Source: Phycisphaerales bacterium UBA1926
GTDB taxonomy: Bacteria > Planctomycetota > Phycisphaerae > Phycisphaerales > UBA1924
Reading direction: 5' to 3'
Assembly: GCA_002337215.1 (NCBI GenBank)
Contig: DDFO01000005.1
Span: 38,240-57,184, forward strand
Length of the DNA: 18,945 nucleotides
The notes below the pieces were generated by a model that was not told where the DNA came from, did not search any database, and saw only the letters and a list, made by a program, of their open reading frames with translations. Position 1 is the stretch's first letter. Every line of letters starts with the position of its first letter. Both the position numbers and the translations under genes were made by a program. Positions 6,693 to 14,115 of the stretch are shown here, piece by piece.

Positions 6693-9600
6693 ATGGATCT
6701 GTTCGATGCCATCCAATCGTCGGAGGCCGTAGGACAGCTCTGCGCGCACATGGAATCCCAGCGGCGGGTCGTCGCGACGGGGTCGCAGGGATCGAGCACG
6801 AACCTGATCGCCGCTGCCGTCGCCGCGCGGACGGGCCGGCCGCTCTTCCTGCTCACCGCTCACCTCGACGACGCCGACGAGTGTGAGGCCGAGCTGACCG
6901 GGCTGGGACGCCCCGTCCTTCGGATGCCGGCCCTCGAGGTGCTGCCCGGCGAATCGAGCCTCGCGTTCGACCTGTTCGCCCAGCGGCTCGCGGTCGTGCG
7001 GTCGCTCGAAGACCCGGGCGACGAGGCCCCCGTCATCGTCTGCCCGATCCAGGCGGTGATGCAGGGCGTGCCCGCGCCCGATCGCATCGATGCCCTTGTG
7101 CGCACGATCGCGGTCGGCGGCCGGGCCGATCCGTCGGAACTCGCCGACTGGCTCGGCAGCGCCGGCTACAAGCGCCTCGACGCTGTGGAGGAGCCGGGCG
7201 ACTTCGCCGTGCGCGGGGGCATCGTCGATATTTTTCCATCGGGCGGGACGGTTGTTGCCGGGGGCTCGCGCGCGGGAACGAAAGAGGCCGTCGGCGCGCC
7301 AGTCCGCATCGATTTCTTCGGCGATGAGGTCGAGTCCATCCGCGAGATCGATCTGGAGACGATGGGCTCGGACCGTGCGCTCGAATCGGTCGATGTGATC
7401 ACCAACTCGACCGAGCACGCGAAGCCGAACGATTCGAGTGTCTGCCTGCTCGACCTGCTGCCGGCGCGCACGCTCGGGTTGATTTCTGAGACCCTCGAGG
7501 TCACCGAGCAGGGGCGCGGGTACTACGAGCGCGCAACCGACCCGCGCGGGATCTTCGGCCCGCCCGCGGTCTTCAAACGGCTCGCCGAGAGGCTGCACGC
7601 CGTCGGGGAGATCAACCAGTTCAGCGCCGGGGCGGCGAGCGCCGATGTGCGCATTGACCTGCCCGTCGAGCCCATCCCGAGTTTCGACCGCGACGCCGCG
7701 ACGGCGGTGGAGGAGCTCAACGAACTCGCGCGCACGAGCCGGGTGATCGTGCCCTGCGAGAAGCCGACCGAGATCGAACGTCTCGGGGAGCTGTTGGCGA
7801 CCTACGGCGAGACCGGCATCGACGCCTCGAAGGGCTACATCCACCGCGGTTTCATCTGGACCGACGCGGGCGGCAACAAGAAACAGCCACCGTCAATCAC
7901 CGTCGTCCCCTACCACGAACTGCTGCACCGCTTCGAGGTCCGCCGCGGCGCGGGGCGCCTCAAGGCGGGGCGCGCGATGGATACCTTTCTGGATATCCAG
8001 CCGGGCGATTACGTCGTCCACGCCGAGCACGGGATCGCGAAGTTTCTGGAGCTGACCCTCGTTCAGCCCGGCAGGAAGAAGACACGCGACGAGCGCACAA
8101 CCGGGCCCGGCGAATGGGGCAAGGCGAAGAAGGACACGTCCGAGCCCGAGGAATTCCTCACCCTCGAGTTCGGCGGCAGGTCCCGCTTGCACGTCCCGTG
8201 CGCCCAGATCGATCTTGTCCAGAAATACGTGGGCGGGTTCAGCGGCAAGCCACCCCTGAGCCACATCGGCGGGACCAAATGGAAGAACGCGAAGGCGAAG
8301 GTTAGCGAGAGCGTCCGCGATCTCGCGAGCGAGATGCTGCGCGTGCGAGCCGCCCGCGAGCACATGCCGGGCATCCGGTACCCGGCCGACACCGCGTGGC
8401 AGCGCGAATTCGAGGGCGAGTTCCCCTACAACGAGACCGAGGACCAGCTCGCGGCGATCAACGAGATCAAGAAGGACATGTCGGGGAACCGCCCCATGGA
8501 CCGTCTGCTCTGCGGCGATGTCGGGTTCGGCAAGACCGAGGTCGCGATCCGCGCCGCGTTCAAGGCGTGCGAGTTCGGCAAGCAGGTCGCGGTGCTCGTG
8601 CCCACGACCGTCCTCGCCGAGCAGCACGAACGCACGTTCCGTGCGCGCTTCGCGGCCTACCCGTTCCGCGTCGCGTCGCTGAGCCGATTCAAGACGACCA
8701 AGGAGATTAACGCGACCCTGCGGGATCTGCGCAAGGGCCAGGTCGATGTCATCATCGGCACGCACCGGATCCTGTCCAAAGACGTCAAGTTCGCGGATCT
8801 CGGCTTGGTCGTGATCGACGAGGAGCAACGCTTCGGCGTCGAGCACAAAGAAGCGCTGCTCAAGCTCCGCATGACCGTCGATGTGCTCACGCTCAGCGCG
8901 ACGCCCATCCCACGCACCCTCCACTTCGCGATGCTGGGCCTCCGGGATATCTCGAGCCTCACGACCCCCCCGATGGATCGGCGTGCGATCGTGACCGAGG
9001 TCATCCCCTACAACCAGCACCGCATCAAAGCGGCGATCGAACGGGAACTCGCGCGCGAGGGCCAGATCTACTTCGTCCACAACCGCGTGCACAACATCCA
9101 GTCGGTCGCGGCCGATATCCGGAGCCTTGTCCCCGAGGCAAAGATCGTCACCGGGCACGGGCAGATGGAGCCCCGCGAACTCGAGCAGGTGATGCTCACG
9201 TTCATGCGCCGCGAGGCGGACATCCTGGTCGCCACGACGATCATCGAATCCGGCATCGACAACCCGACGGCGAACACGATGATCATCAACGACGCCGACC
9301 GGTTCGGCCTCGCCGAACTGCACCAACTCCGCGGGCGCGTCGGTCGCTACAAGCACCGGGCGTACTGCTACATGCTGCTCCCCGCGGACCGGACGGTCAA
9401 AGAGGTCGCCCAGAAGCGGCTCAAGGCGATCGAGCAATACTCGATGCTCGGCGCGGGGTTCAAGATCGCGATGCGGGATCTCGAGATCCGCGGCGCGGGG
9501 AACCTGCTGGGGGCCGAGCAATCGGGCCACATCGCCGCGGTCGGGTACGAGATGTACTGCCGATTGCTGGAGGACGCGGTGAAGGACCTGACCCGCACCG

Positions 9601-10097
9601 CCGACGAGCAGCCGGTCGCGCAGACGGTCGTGGACATCGGGATCACCGGGATCATCCCCAGGGCGTACATCCCCAGCGATCAGCGTCGGATCGAGGCCTA
9701 CCGACGAATCGCCGGGGCGCGCACGGAGGCCGAGTTGGAACAGGTCCGCAGCGATCTGACCAGCGCCTACGGCGAACCTCCCAAGGCGGTCGACCGGCTG
9801 ATGGATCTGGCGGCGCTGCGCGCGGCGGTCGCGGCGCTGGGCGTGCGCACCATGACGATCCGCGGCGGCGACGTCGTGTTCCTCTGCCCCGACCCGGCTC
9901 CGGTTGTGGAAGCGCTCGCCAAGGCGAAGGGGAGCGTCCGCACGATCGACGCGGACCTGGCGCAGACCAACGCGCGATCCATCGCGAGCGGGGAGCGACT
10001 CGGCGAGGTCTACTACCGGCCTCCCGCGAACTACCTCGAACCCCAGACGCTGATGCGGGTGCTGACGACGCGGCTGCGGCTCCCGGTCTCGGCCTGA
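6693..10097 (+). CDS. mfd: transcription-repair coupling factor Mfd
   Basis: Mfd removes RNA polymerase stalled at DNA lesions and recruits UvrA. At 1134 residues it is close to the usual 1150. The UvrB-homology module occupies about 1-370 (RGGIVDIFPSG, RIDFFGDEVESIREID). The CarD-like polymerase-interacting domain starts at PGDYVVHAEHGIAKF (about 434). The translocase has Walker A GDVGFGKTE (608-616), Walker B DEEQ (709-712), SATPIPRTLHFAMLGLRD, motif V TTIIESGIDNP (about 847) and motif VI QLRGRVGR (about 876-883). The C-terminal TRCF domain (IPRAYIPSDQRRIEAYRRIA onward, about 989-1085) completes it. Two segments look longer than in E. coli Mfd: TVVAGGSRAGTKEAVGA inside the N-terminal module, and a Lys/Glu-rich stretch (about 455-492) inside the polymerase-interacting domain. 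The protein is expected to be functional and cytoplasmic. It may be read alone or with the ComEA-like gene upstream. Confidence 0.97.
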   Translation: MDLFDAIQSSEAVGQLCAHMESQRRVVATGSQGSSTNLIAAAVAARTGRPLFLLTAHLDDADECEAELTGLGRPVLRMPALEVLPGESSLAFDLFAQRLAVVRSLEDPGDEAPVIVCPIQAVMQGVPAPDRIDALVRTIAVGGRADPSELADWLGSAGYKRLDAVEEPGDFAVRGGIVDIFPSGGTVVAGGSRAGTKEAVGAPVRIDFFGDEVESIREIDLETMGSDRALESVDVITNSTEHAKPNDSSVCLLDLLPARTLGLISETLEVTEQGRGYYERATDPRGIFGPPAVFKRLAERLHAVGEINQFSAGAASADVRIDLPVEPIPSFDRDAATAVEELNELARTSRVIVPCEKPTEIERLGELLATYGETGIDASKGYIHRGFIWTDAGGNKKQPPSITVVPYHELLHRFEVRRGAGRLKAGRAMDTFLDIQPGDYVVHAEHGIAKFLELTLVQPGRKKTRDERTTGPGEWGKAKKDTSEPEEFLTLEFGGRSRLHVPCAQIDLVQKYVGGFSGKPPLSHIGGTKWKNAKAKVSESVRDLASEMLRVRAAREHMPGIRYPADTAWQREFEGEFPYNETEDQLAAINEIKKDMSGNRPMDRLLCGDVGFGKTEVAIRAAFKACEFGKQVAVLVPTTVLAEQHERTFRARFAAYPFRVASLSRFKTTKEINATLRDLRKGQVDVIIGTHRILSKDVKFADLGLVVIDEEQRFGVEHKEALLKLRMTVDVLTLSATPIPRTLHFAMLGLRDISSLTTPPMDRRAIVTEVIPYNQHRIKAAIERELAREGQIYFVHNRVHNIQSVAADIRSLVPEAKIVTGHGQMEPRELEQVMLTFMRREADILVATTIIESGIDNPTANTMIINDADRFGLAELHQLRGRVGRYKHRAYCYMLLPADRTVKEVAQKRLKAIEQYSMLGAGFKIAMRDLEIRGAGNLLGAEQSGHIAAVGYEMYCRLLEDAVKDLTRTADEQPVAQTVVDIGITGIIPRAYIPSDQRRIEAYRRIAGARTEAELEQVRSDLTSAYGEPPKAVDRLMDLAALRAAVAALGVRTMTIRGGDVVFLCPDPAPVVEALAKAKGSVRTIDADLAQTNARSIASGERLGEVYYRPPANYLEPQTLMRVLTTRLRLPVSA

Positions 10098-10348
10098 GAC
10101 TGCCGCGCACAAAGATATGCGAACCGGCGCGCGGGAATCGCGGCGCAGTCAAGCGTTTGGATGCCGCGTGAACAGGGTCGCGGGCTCTGCGTCGCGATCT
10201 GTGGCATGATGTCTCGATCGATCGATCGGGGAGCGTGTTGATTGTGTTTGCGACAAGCCTATTGTCCAGATTGCGGAAATTTTCAGCCCGCATACGATAA
10301 CCCGTTGCAAAGATTGGGTTTGAGGAAGATTGGGAATAGGGTTTGGGA
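10098..10348 (+). other. intergenic region upstream of phoU with promoter candidates
   Basis: These 251 nt hold no gene. Just after the mfd stop, GACTGCCGCG (10098-10107) can pair with CGCGGC..AGTC (10139-10150, two unpaired bases) across a 31-nt loop, a possible but weak terminator. From about 10235 the DNA becomes visibly AT-richer. Candidate -35/-10 pairs are TTGCGG (10271-10276) with TACGAT (10293-10298), 16-nt spacer, and TTGGGT (10314-10319) with TAGGGT (10337-10342), 17-nt spacer. The second would put the transcript start at the phoU ATG; alternatively its AGGG acts as a Shine-Dalgarno. I see no clear pair of Pho-box repeats. Confidence 0.4.
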
Positions 10349-11152
10349 ATGACGGATGGGAATCGAGACGAGCAGAAGAGCCCCGCGCCGATGCGGCCCG
10401 CGCCCGCGGACCGGGGCGGGTTTGCGACGGTGCCGCCGGGACCTGTCTCGCCGTTCCATCGCGATCTGCTCGCTCTTCGTCGTCGTCTGATCCGCGCGGC
10501 GAGCGTTTCGGTGGACATGCTCGACGCGTCGATCTGGGCGTTGTGGAACAACGACAAATCACTGGCGACCGAGATCCGGGTCCGCGACGACGATGTGGAC
10601 GATGAGGAGGTCGCGATCGAGCAGGAATGCCTGCGACTGCTGACGCTGCAGCAGCCGTACGGGCAGGACTTCCGCGCCCTCGCGTTCTGCCTGAAGGTGA
10701 ACGCCGATATCGAGCGCGTGGCCGACCACGCGACCTCGCTCGCGAAGGTCACGCTTCAACTGGCCGACGGCGAGCGCCCGACCTGGCCCGTCTCGCTGGT
10801 CGAGATCGGGGACCGCATCCCCGAGATGTGCCAGAATCTGCTGCGGTCCGTGCTGGACGAGGACGTGGACGGGGCACGGGCGCTGATCACCAAAGACAGC
10901 GTGATCGATCGTCTCGACAAGCGGCTGTTCACCGAGATCACCGATTGGATTAAGCGGGACCCCGCGTCGGCGGAACTGGGGCTGCTGTGCTACCGGGTGG
11001 GTCGTGAACTCGAACGCGTGGGCGATCTGCTCGGCAACATCGCCGAAGACGTGGTCTACCTGGCGACCGGTGAGATCATCCGCCACCAGCGGCCCGGCAA
11101 GCCGAGGCACGGCAAGACCCCGCCCCCGGGGCCGGTGGCCGATAGCGCCTGA
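10349..11152 (+). CDS. phoU: PhoU-family phosphate signalling regulator
   Basis: This encodes 267 residues from ATG 10349; an in-frame TTG at 10343 is less likely. PhoU links the PstSCAB phosphate transporter to the PhoR sensor kinase and dampens the phosphate-starvation response. The protein shows the expected duplicated three-helix bundle: the first half is about 37-135, with metal-site motif D120-I-E122-RVA-D126, and the second about 145-240, with E220-L-E222-RVG-D226. These are the two E(D)xxxD clusters that bind metal in crystallised PhoU proteins. The first 35 residues are a Pro-rich, probably disordered extension. The C-terminal tail is basic and Pro-rich. Its neighbours are mfd and a B12-riboswitch gene; no pst, phoB or phoR gene is in the window, so it is a stand-alone copy. 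It may be one of several PhoU paralogues, and which kinase or transporter it serves cannot be told. Confidence 0.9.
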   Translation: MTDGNRDEQKSPAPMRPAPADRGGFATVPPGPVSPFHRDLLALRRRLIRAASVSVDMLDASIWALWNNDKSLATEIRVRDDDVDDEEVAIEQECLRLLTLQQPYGQDFRALAFCLKVNADIERVADHATSLAKVTLQLADGERPTWPVSLVEIGDRIPEMCQNLLRSVLDEDVDGARALITKDSVIDRLDKRLFTEITDWIKRDPASAELGLLCYRVGRELERVGDLLGNIAEDVVYLATGEIIRHQRPGKPRHGKTPPPGPVADSA

Positions 11153-11180
11153 GAGAACCGCCGAAGAACGCAGGCGCTCG

Positions 11181-11216
11181 CCCGACCCGCCCCGCTCGGC
11201 GCATCGGGTTTCTTCT
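11181..11216 (+). terminator. possible intrinsic terminator after phoU
   Basis: CCCGA (11181-11185) can pair with TCGGG (11204-11208), with an 18-nt GC-rich loop that may fold further. It is followed directly by the T-rich TTTCTTCT (11209-11216). The outer stem is only 5 bp, so the call is tentative. Confidence 0.35.
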
Positions 11217-11276
11217 GAATTTCATACCCGGTTTTGAGCGCGATACGCCGTGATCGTCACGCGCAGATTTCGCGCG

Positions 11277-11285
11277 TGGTATGGT
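11277..11285 (+). promoter_or_regulatory. extended -10 promoter for the cobalamin riboswitch transcript
   Basis: TATGGT at 11280-11285 is preceded by TG and one base (11277-11279), forming an extended -10. The -35 region is not recognisable. Transcription would start near 11292, just before the first paired base of the aptamer at 11296, which is the position expected for a riboswitch leader. Confidence 0.4.
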
Positions 11286-11295
11286 GAGCATGATT

Positions 11296-11496
11296 CGATG
11301 GCGTCCGCCGCGTGGGCGGGCACGAGGGAAGTGCGGTGAAAAGCCGCCGCGGACGCGCCGCCGTAACGGGGTGTGGGCCGAGCAGATGCCACTGCCGGGG
11401 TTCGTGTCTGATGCTGCATCAGGCATGGTCCGGTGGGAAGGCGCTCGGCCTTGGGAGCATGGCGCTCCCGCCCTGGAGCCGGAAGACCTGCCATCG
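11296..11496 (+). ncRNA. cobalamin (vitamin B12) riboswitch
   Basis: The conserved blocks of the cobalamin aptamer appear in order and at normal spacing: GGGAA (11326-11330), CGGTGAAAAGCCG (11334-11346), CGCCGCCGTAACGGG (about 11356-11370, corresponding to the usual 'CGCCACUGUAACCGG'), CCACTGC (11389-11395), GGGAAGG (11435-11441) and the B12 box AGCCGGAAGACCTGCC (11477-11492). A closing stem pairs CGATGGC (11296-11302) with GCCATCG (11490-11496). About 140 nt separate the aptamer from the Shine-Dalgarno AAGGAGAG (11637-11644) of the next gene, enough for an expression platform. I could not identify an unambiguous terminator or sequestering helix there. In known cases ligand binding turns expression off. 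The gene that follows encodes a secreted PEP-CTERM-like protein. Confidence 0.92.
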
Positions 11497-11649
11497 TTCA
11501 GCGTCGGGGGCCCGCGCGAATCGGGTGTCCGGGCGATCGTCGCGTCTCCCCGCGCGCACATCGACCCGCACACTCGGAAGGCTGTCCCGGCTGTGATCGG
11601 TGCGCCCGCGCGGATCGGGTCGCACGCGAGCGGGGCAAGGAGAGACACC

Positions 11650-12342
11650 ATGGGTGGTCCTTTGAATCGTGGTTTGGGTCTCGGTGTGCGCACGGGCGCG
11701 GTGGTGATCGCGTTCGGGATGTCCGCCTCGGCGCACGCGTCGTTCGCGTTCGACGATCTCGCGTTCTGGGTGGGCGACGGCGCGAACCAGGCCGCGCTCG
11801 TGATCGATTGGAACGGGCCGGGCGGCGCAGGCCCGGTGAGCCTCGCGTGGGGGTTCCGCTGGGACGGGGTCGCGACCGGGCAGGACATGCTCTCGGCCGT
11901 CATCAACGCGGACGCGAACCTGTACGGGCGCTTCGCGAGTTTCGGGTTCGGCGACGCGATCGTCGGGCTCGGCTATGACCTGGACGGCGACGGCTTCGGG
12001 ATCACCGATGGGACCGATTTCGGCCCGAGCGGACTTGCGTTCGCCGGCACCAGCGACGGCGCGGCCGCGACGGACGGCGATGACTTCTACGCCGAGGGCT
12101 GGAACACCGGGTTCTGGTCCTACGCGTTGGGCGACGGCGCTCCGTTCGCCGGGGGGGCGTGGGAGGGCGCGATGGTCGGGTTCGGCGACCGCGTGCTCAC
12201 CGATGGTGATTGGGACGGGTACCGGTTCGCGCCCGGGTTCGTCGGCGAGAACCCGCGGGAGCCGATCGCGGCGGTGCCGGGTGCTCCCGCGGTCGCGCCG
12301 ATGCTCGCGTGGACGCTGATCGCGTCCCGGCGCCGCCGGTGA
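11650..12342 (+). CDS. secreted PEP-CTERM-like protein under cobalamin riboswitch control
   Basis: This encodes 230 residues. ATG 11650 is chosen because AAGGAGAG (11637-11644) precedes it by five bases and it opens a good signal peptide (TGAVVIAFGMSASAHA, cleavage after about residue 30); the frame stays open upstream only across the riboswitch. The mature part begins SFAFDDLAFWVGDGANQAAL (31-50) and has VSLAWGFRWDG (63-73). An Asp/Gly loop DLDGDGFG (110-117) resembles a calcium-binding EF-hand or dockerin loop. Further Asp-rich turns (DGTDFG, TDGDDF) follow. The C-terminus VPGAPAVAPMLAWTLIASRR plus RR is a PEP-CTERM-like sorting tail: Pro-rich start, hydrophobic helix, four arginines. It is therefore probably exported, then processed and anchored at the surface by an exosortase-type system. 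Given the riboswitch, a role in B12 capture or a B12-linked process is inferred; the molecular function is unknown. No btuB, btuF or cobalamin synthesis gene lies nearby. Confidence 0.85.
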   Translation: MGGPLNRGLGLGVRTGAVVIAFGMSASAHASFAFDDLAFWVGDGANQAALVIDWNGPGGAGPVSLAWGFRWDGVATGQDMLSAVINADANLYGRFASFGFGDAIVGLGYDLDGDGFGITDGTDFGPSGLAFAGTSDGAAATDGDDFYAEGWNTGFWSYALGDGAPFAGGAWEGAMVGFGDRVLTDGDWDGYRFAPGFVGENPREPIAAVPGAPAVAPMLAWTLIASRRRR

Positions 12343-12369
12343 CGCAGCCGGCCGGCTGAGATACACGGG

Positions 12370-12393
12370 CGCGGCCCCCGGGAGGGGGCCGCG
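12370..12393 (+). terminator. strong GC hairpin between convergent genes
   Basis: CGCGGCCCCC (12370-12379) pairs perfectly with GGGGGCCGCG (12384-12393) around a GGGA loop, 27 nt after the stop of the PEP-CTERM-like gene. There is no real T-run afterwards (TCGATTG), so it is a terminator candidate of low-U type. By symmetry it could also serve the convergent queE transcript. Confidence 0.55.
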
Positions 12394-12436
12394 TCGATTG
12401 AGCATGGGGGGGAACGGCGCGCGACCGCTGCCGGCG

Positions 12437-12460
12437 TGCGCACAGGCCTGCGCACAGGCC
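12437..12460. repeat. perfect 12-bp direct duplication
   Basis: TGCGCACAGGCC occurs twice head to tail (12437-12448 and 12449-12460) in the gap just beyond the queE stop codon. It includes the palindrome TGCGCA. No function is apparent; it is probably a slippage product. Confidence 0.8.
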
Positions 12461-12470
12461 AGAACCCGGT

Positions 12471-13271
12471 TCACGTCCCGCGCGTGTCGCCGTAGAGCTG
12501 AATGTGCAGGCGGGTGCAGTAGCGGTACCCGGTCCTCATGCAGATCGCCTGGACCGTGTCGCGAGCCTCGGGTGTTGGCTCGGTCGTGCCCTCCGGCATG
12601 AGCATGATGTCCGACGGGGGCGTGCGAGCGCCGTCCGCCCGGCCTTCATCCAGCAACTCGATCACCGACCCGATCTCCGAGAGGTCGGCGTCGCTCGTGA
12701 CAACAAACTTGCACTGGCGGTCCCAGCCTCTGGGGTTCGCGGCGCGGAGTTCGGGCGAGCCGTGCCAGAGCGAGCGGAGGGCCTCGGCGTTGAGCCGGCG
12801 TGACTCGTGCCGCTCGGCCCAGTCGCCGCCGGGATCGCGCGGGTCGTCGGCCGGTGTCGAGTTGGCGAGTTTGGGCGAGAGGCTCATAAGGTCGCAGGCG
12901 ACCGGGCGCACGATGGTGCCCGCGGTCTCGATGGTGATGTGCAAGCCGGCGTCGCGGAGCGCGAGGCTGAGCGGCACGATCGCGGGGGGGAGCATGGGCT
13001 CGCCCCCGGTGAGCACGGCGTGGCGCACGCCGGAGTCCTTCATCGCGGACCGGGCCTCGTCGACGATGTCGTCCACGGTGCGCACCGGTCCCTCGGGGTC
13101 CCAACTCGCGTACGGCGTGTCGCACCAGGTGCAGCGGAGGTTGCACCCGCTCGTGCGCACGAAGAGCGACGGGACACCGGTCAGTCTGCCCTCGCCCTGG
13201 ATCGAGCAGAACATCTCGCTGATCCGCAGCGACGGGGGCGAGCCGGGGTTGGCGATCGGGAGTTCGGGCAT
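12471..13271 (-). CDS. queE: 7-carboxy-7-deazaguanine synthase (radical SAM)
   Basis: QueE rearranges carboxytetrahydropterin to 7-carboxy-7-deazaguanine in the pathway to preQ0 and queuosine, using SAM and a [4Fe-4S] cluster. The translation from ATG 13271 is 266 residues. It shows the family opening EMFCSIQGEGRLTGVPSLFV (19-38) and the cluster motif C43-NLR-C47-TW-C50-DTPYASW, which is the shortened CxxxCxxC of radical SAM enzymes with the QueE-typical WCDT. The SAM-binding TGGEP (88-92) follows, and the ending is RLHIQLYGDTRG, which matches the family's C-terminal 'RLHIQIWG' pattern. The frame is open 36 codons further upstream, but that extension is low-quality sequence overlapping the divergent promoter region. 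queC, queD and queF are not in the window. The gene is divergent from the DUF1579 gene and convergent with the B12-controlled gene, so it appears monocistronic. Confidence 0.95.
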   Translation of the reverse strand: MPELPIANPGSPPSLRISEMFCSIQGEGRLTGVPSLFVRTSGCNLRCTWCDTPYASWDPEGPVRTVDDIVDEARSAMKDSGVRHAVLTGGEPMLPPAIVPLSLALRDAGLHITIETAGTIVRPVACDLMSLSPKLANSTPADDPRDPGGDWAERHESRRLNAEALRSLWHGSPELRAANPRGWDRQCKFVVTSDADLSEIGSVIELLDEGRADGARTPPSDIMLMPEGTTEPTPEARDTVQAICMRTGYRYCTRLHIQLYGDTRGT

Positions 13272-13364
13272 GGTGCAGGGCCGGGTCGGCGTGGGACGGT
13301 ACGCGTCCCGTGATGACGCGGTAGGGTGCGGGCCGGACCGACACCGGCTCGCTTCTCTCGCGAC

Positions 13365-13369
13365 GGAGG
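13365..13369 (+). promoter_or_regulatory. Shine-Dalgarno of the DUF1579 gene
   Basis: GGAGG at 13365-13369 sits eight bases before ATG 13378. It fixes the start well downstream of the long open frame that runs back through queE. Confidence 0.7.
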
Positions 13370-13377
13370 CAACACCC

Positions 13378-13851
13378 ATGCAGACCGAACCAACCCCCGA
13401 GCACCCATGGCTCCAGCAGCTCGTCGGCGAGTGGACCTACGAGAACGAGTGTGTCATGGGTCCCGACGGGAAGACGGAACGGGGCTCCGGACGCGAGGTC
13501 GTGCGCGCGTTCGGGGACCTCTGGGTCATCGGCGAGATGACGGGCACGGCGCCCGGCTGCGGAGAGATGAAAGGGCTGATGTCGCTCGGGTTCGACCCCG
13601 CGAAGGATCGGTTCGTCGGAACCTGGATCGGCACCCCGATGGCGTACATGTTCGTCTACGAGGGCACGCTGGAGGGCAACGTGCTGACGCTGGACTGCGA
13701 GGGCCCGGCGTTCGACAACCCAGCCGAGACCGCTCGGTACCAGGACATCGTCGAACTGCGCTCCCCCGACGAGCGGGTCTTGCGATCGCAGTGCCTGGGC
13801 TCGGATGGGACGTGGACGCCGTTCATGTCAGGGGTCTTCACGCGGGCGTGA
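13378..13851 (+). CDS. DUF1579 family protein
   Basis: This encodes 157 residues from ATG 13378. The opening HPWLQQLVGEWTYENECVMG (9-28) and the segment REVVRAFGDLWVIGEMTG match the DUF1579 pattern (H.WL..LVGEWT...... GG.W......G). The later parts LMSLGFDPAKDRFVGTWIG and FVYEGTLEGNVLTLDCEGP continue the repeated beta-hairpin layout of this small lipocalin/THAP4-like barrel family. No signal peptide or membrane segment is present, so it is cytoplasmic. The family has no settled biochemical role; structural relatives bind hydrophobic ligands or heme-like groups, but no such site is shown here. The gene is divergent from queE with a 106-nt shared upstream region and stands alone, since the next gene begins 264 nt later behind its own leader. 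Confidence 0.85.
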   Translation: MQTEPTPEHPWLQQLVGEWTYENECVMGPDGKTERGSGREVVRAFGDLWVIGEMTGTAPGCGEMKGLMSLGFDPAKDRFVGTWIGTPMAYMFVYEGTLEGNVLTLDCEGPAFDNPAETARYQDIVELRSPDERVLRSQCLGSDGTWTPFMSGVFTRA

Positions 13852-14115
13852 GGCGGTATGTCTTGTTATAGGACGTTCACGTTCGATCGGACCGGCTCAG
13901 GTACGGGTTTGGATCGGATCTCTCATGCCTCCAAGGGTGTGTGGAGTCGAGGATTTTGCAAAAAGTCAGCAGAAATCCGCAAACTCGCTGGGATTTGTGG
14001 TAGTTTGGATCTTCCGCGGTATAGGGCGTTGTTGCCCAATGACCCGTGAATAGGACTCGGCTCGTCTGAAACGGGCCGGGAGAGAACTCTGATCTTGATA
14101 TCAAGGGAGATAGAC
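13852..14115 (+). other. AT-richer leader of the second PEP-CTERM-like gene
   Basis: These 264 nt are clearly less GC-rich than the surroundings, as expected of a promoter region. A tentative promoter is TTGTGG (13995-14000) with TATAGG (14020-14025), although the 19-nt spacer is long. A hairpin CGGCTCGT / ACGGGCCG (14058-14065 with 14071-14078, one G-U pair) follows in the would-be 5' leader. Just before the start codon lies a perfect 12-bp palindrome CTTGATATCAAG (14094-14105), whose right arm overlaps the Shine-Dalgarno AAGGGAGA (14103-14110). A 63-codon open frame from 13858 is not convincing as a gene. Confidence 0.45.

Noticed and set aside
5973..10112. Very long open frames on the minus strand opposite mfd and the ComEA-like gene (623 and 739 codons)
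   Set aside because: They mirror the codon structure of mfd in a high-GC genome, have repetitive Arg/Asp/Leu/Val-rich translations with no family motif, and lie opposite an unmistakable gene.
10214..10230. CGAT repeats (TCGATCGATCGATCGG) upstream of phoU
   Set aside because: This is a short simple-sequence run, common in GATC-rich high-GC DNA; there is no sign of an origin or regulator site.
11281..11649. In-frame upstream extension of the B12-controlled gene
   Set aside because: The extension is the riboswitch itself; the ATG at 11650 has a strong Shine-Dalgarno and begins a signal peptide.
13858..14049. A 63-codon open frame in the AT-richer leader before the second PEP-CTERM-like gene
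   Set aside because: It has no clear ribosome site and no recognised family, and the region looks like a promoter and leader. A small protein cannot be fully excluded without expression data.
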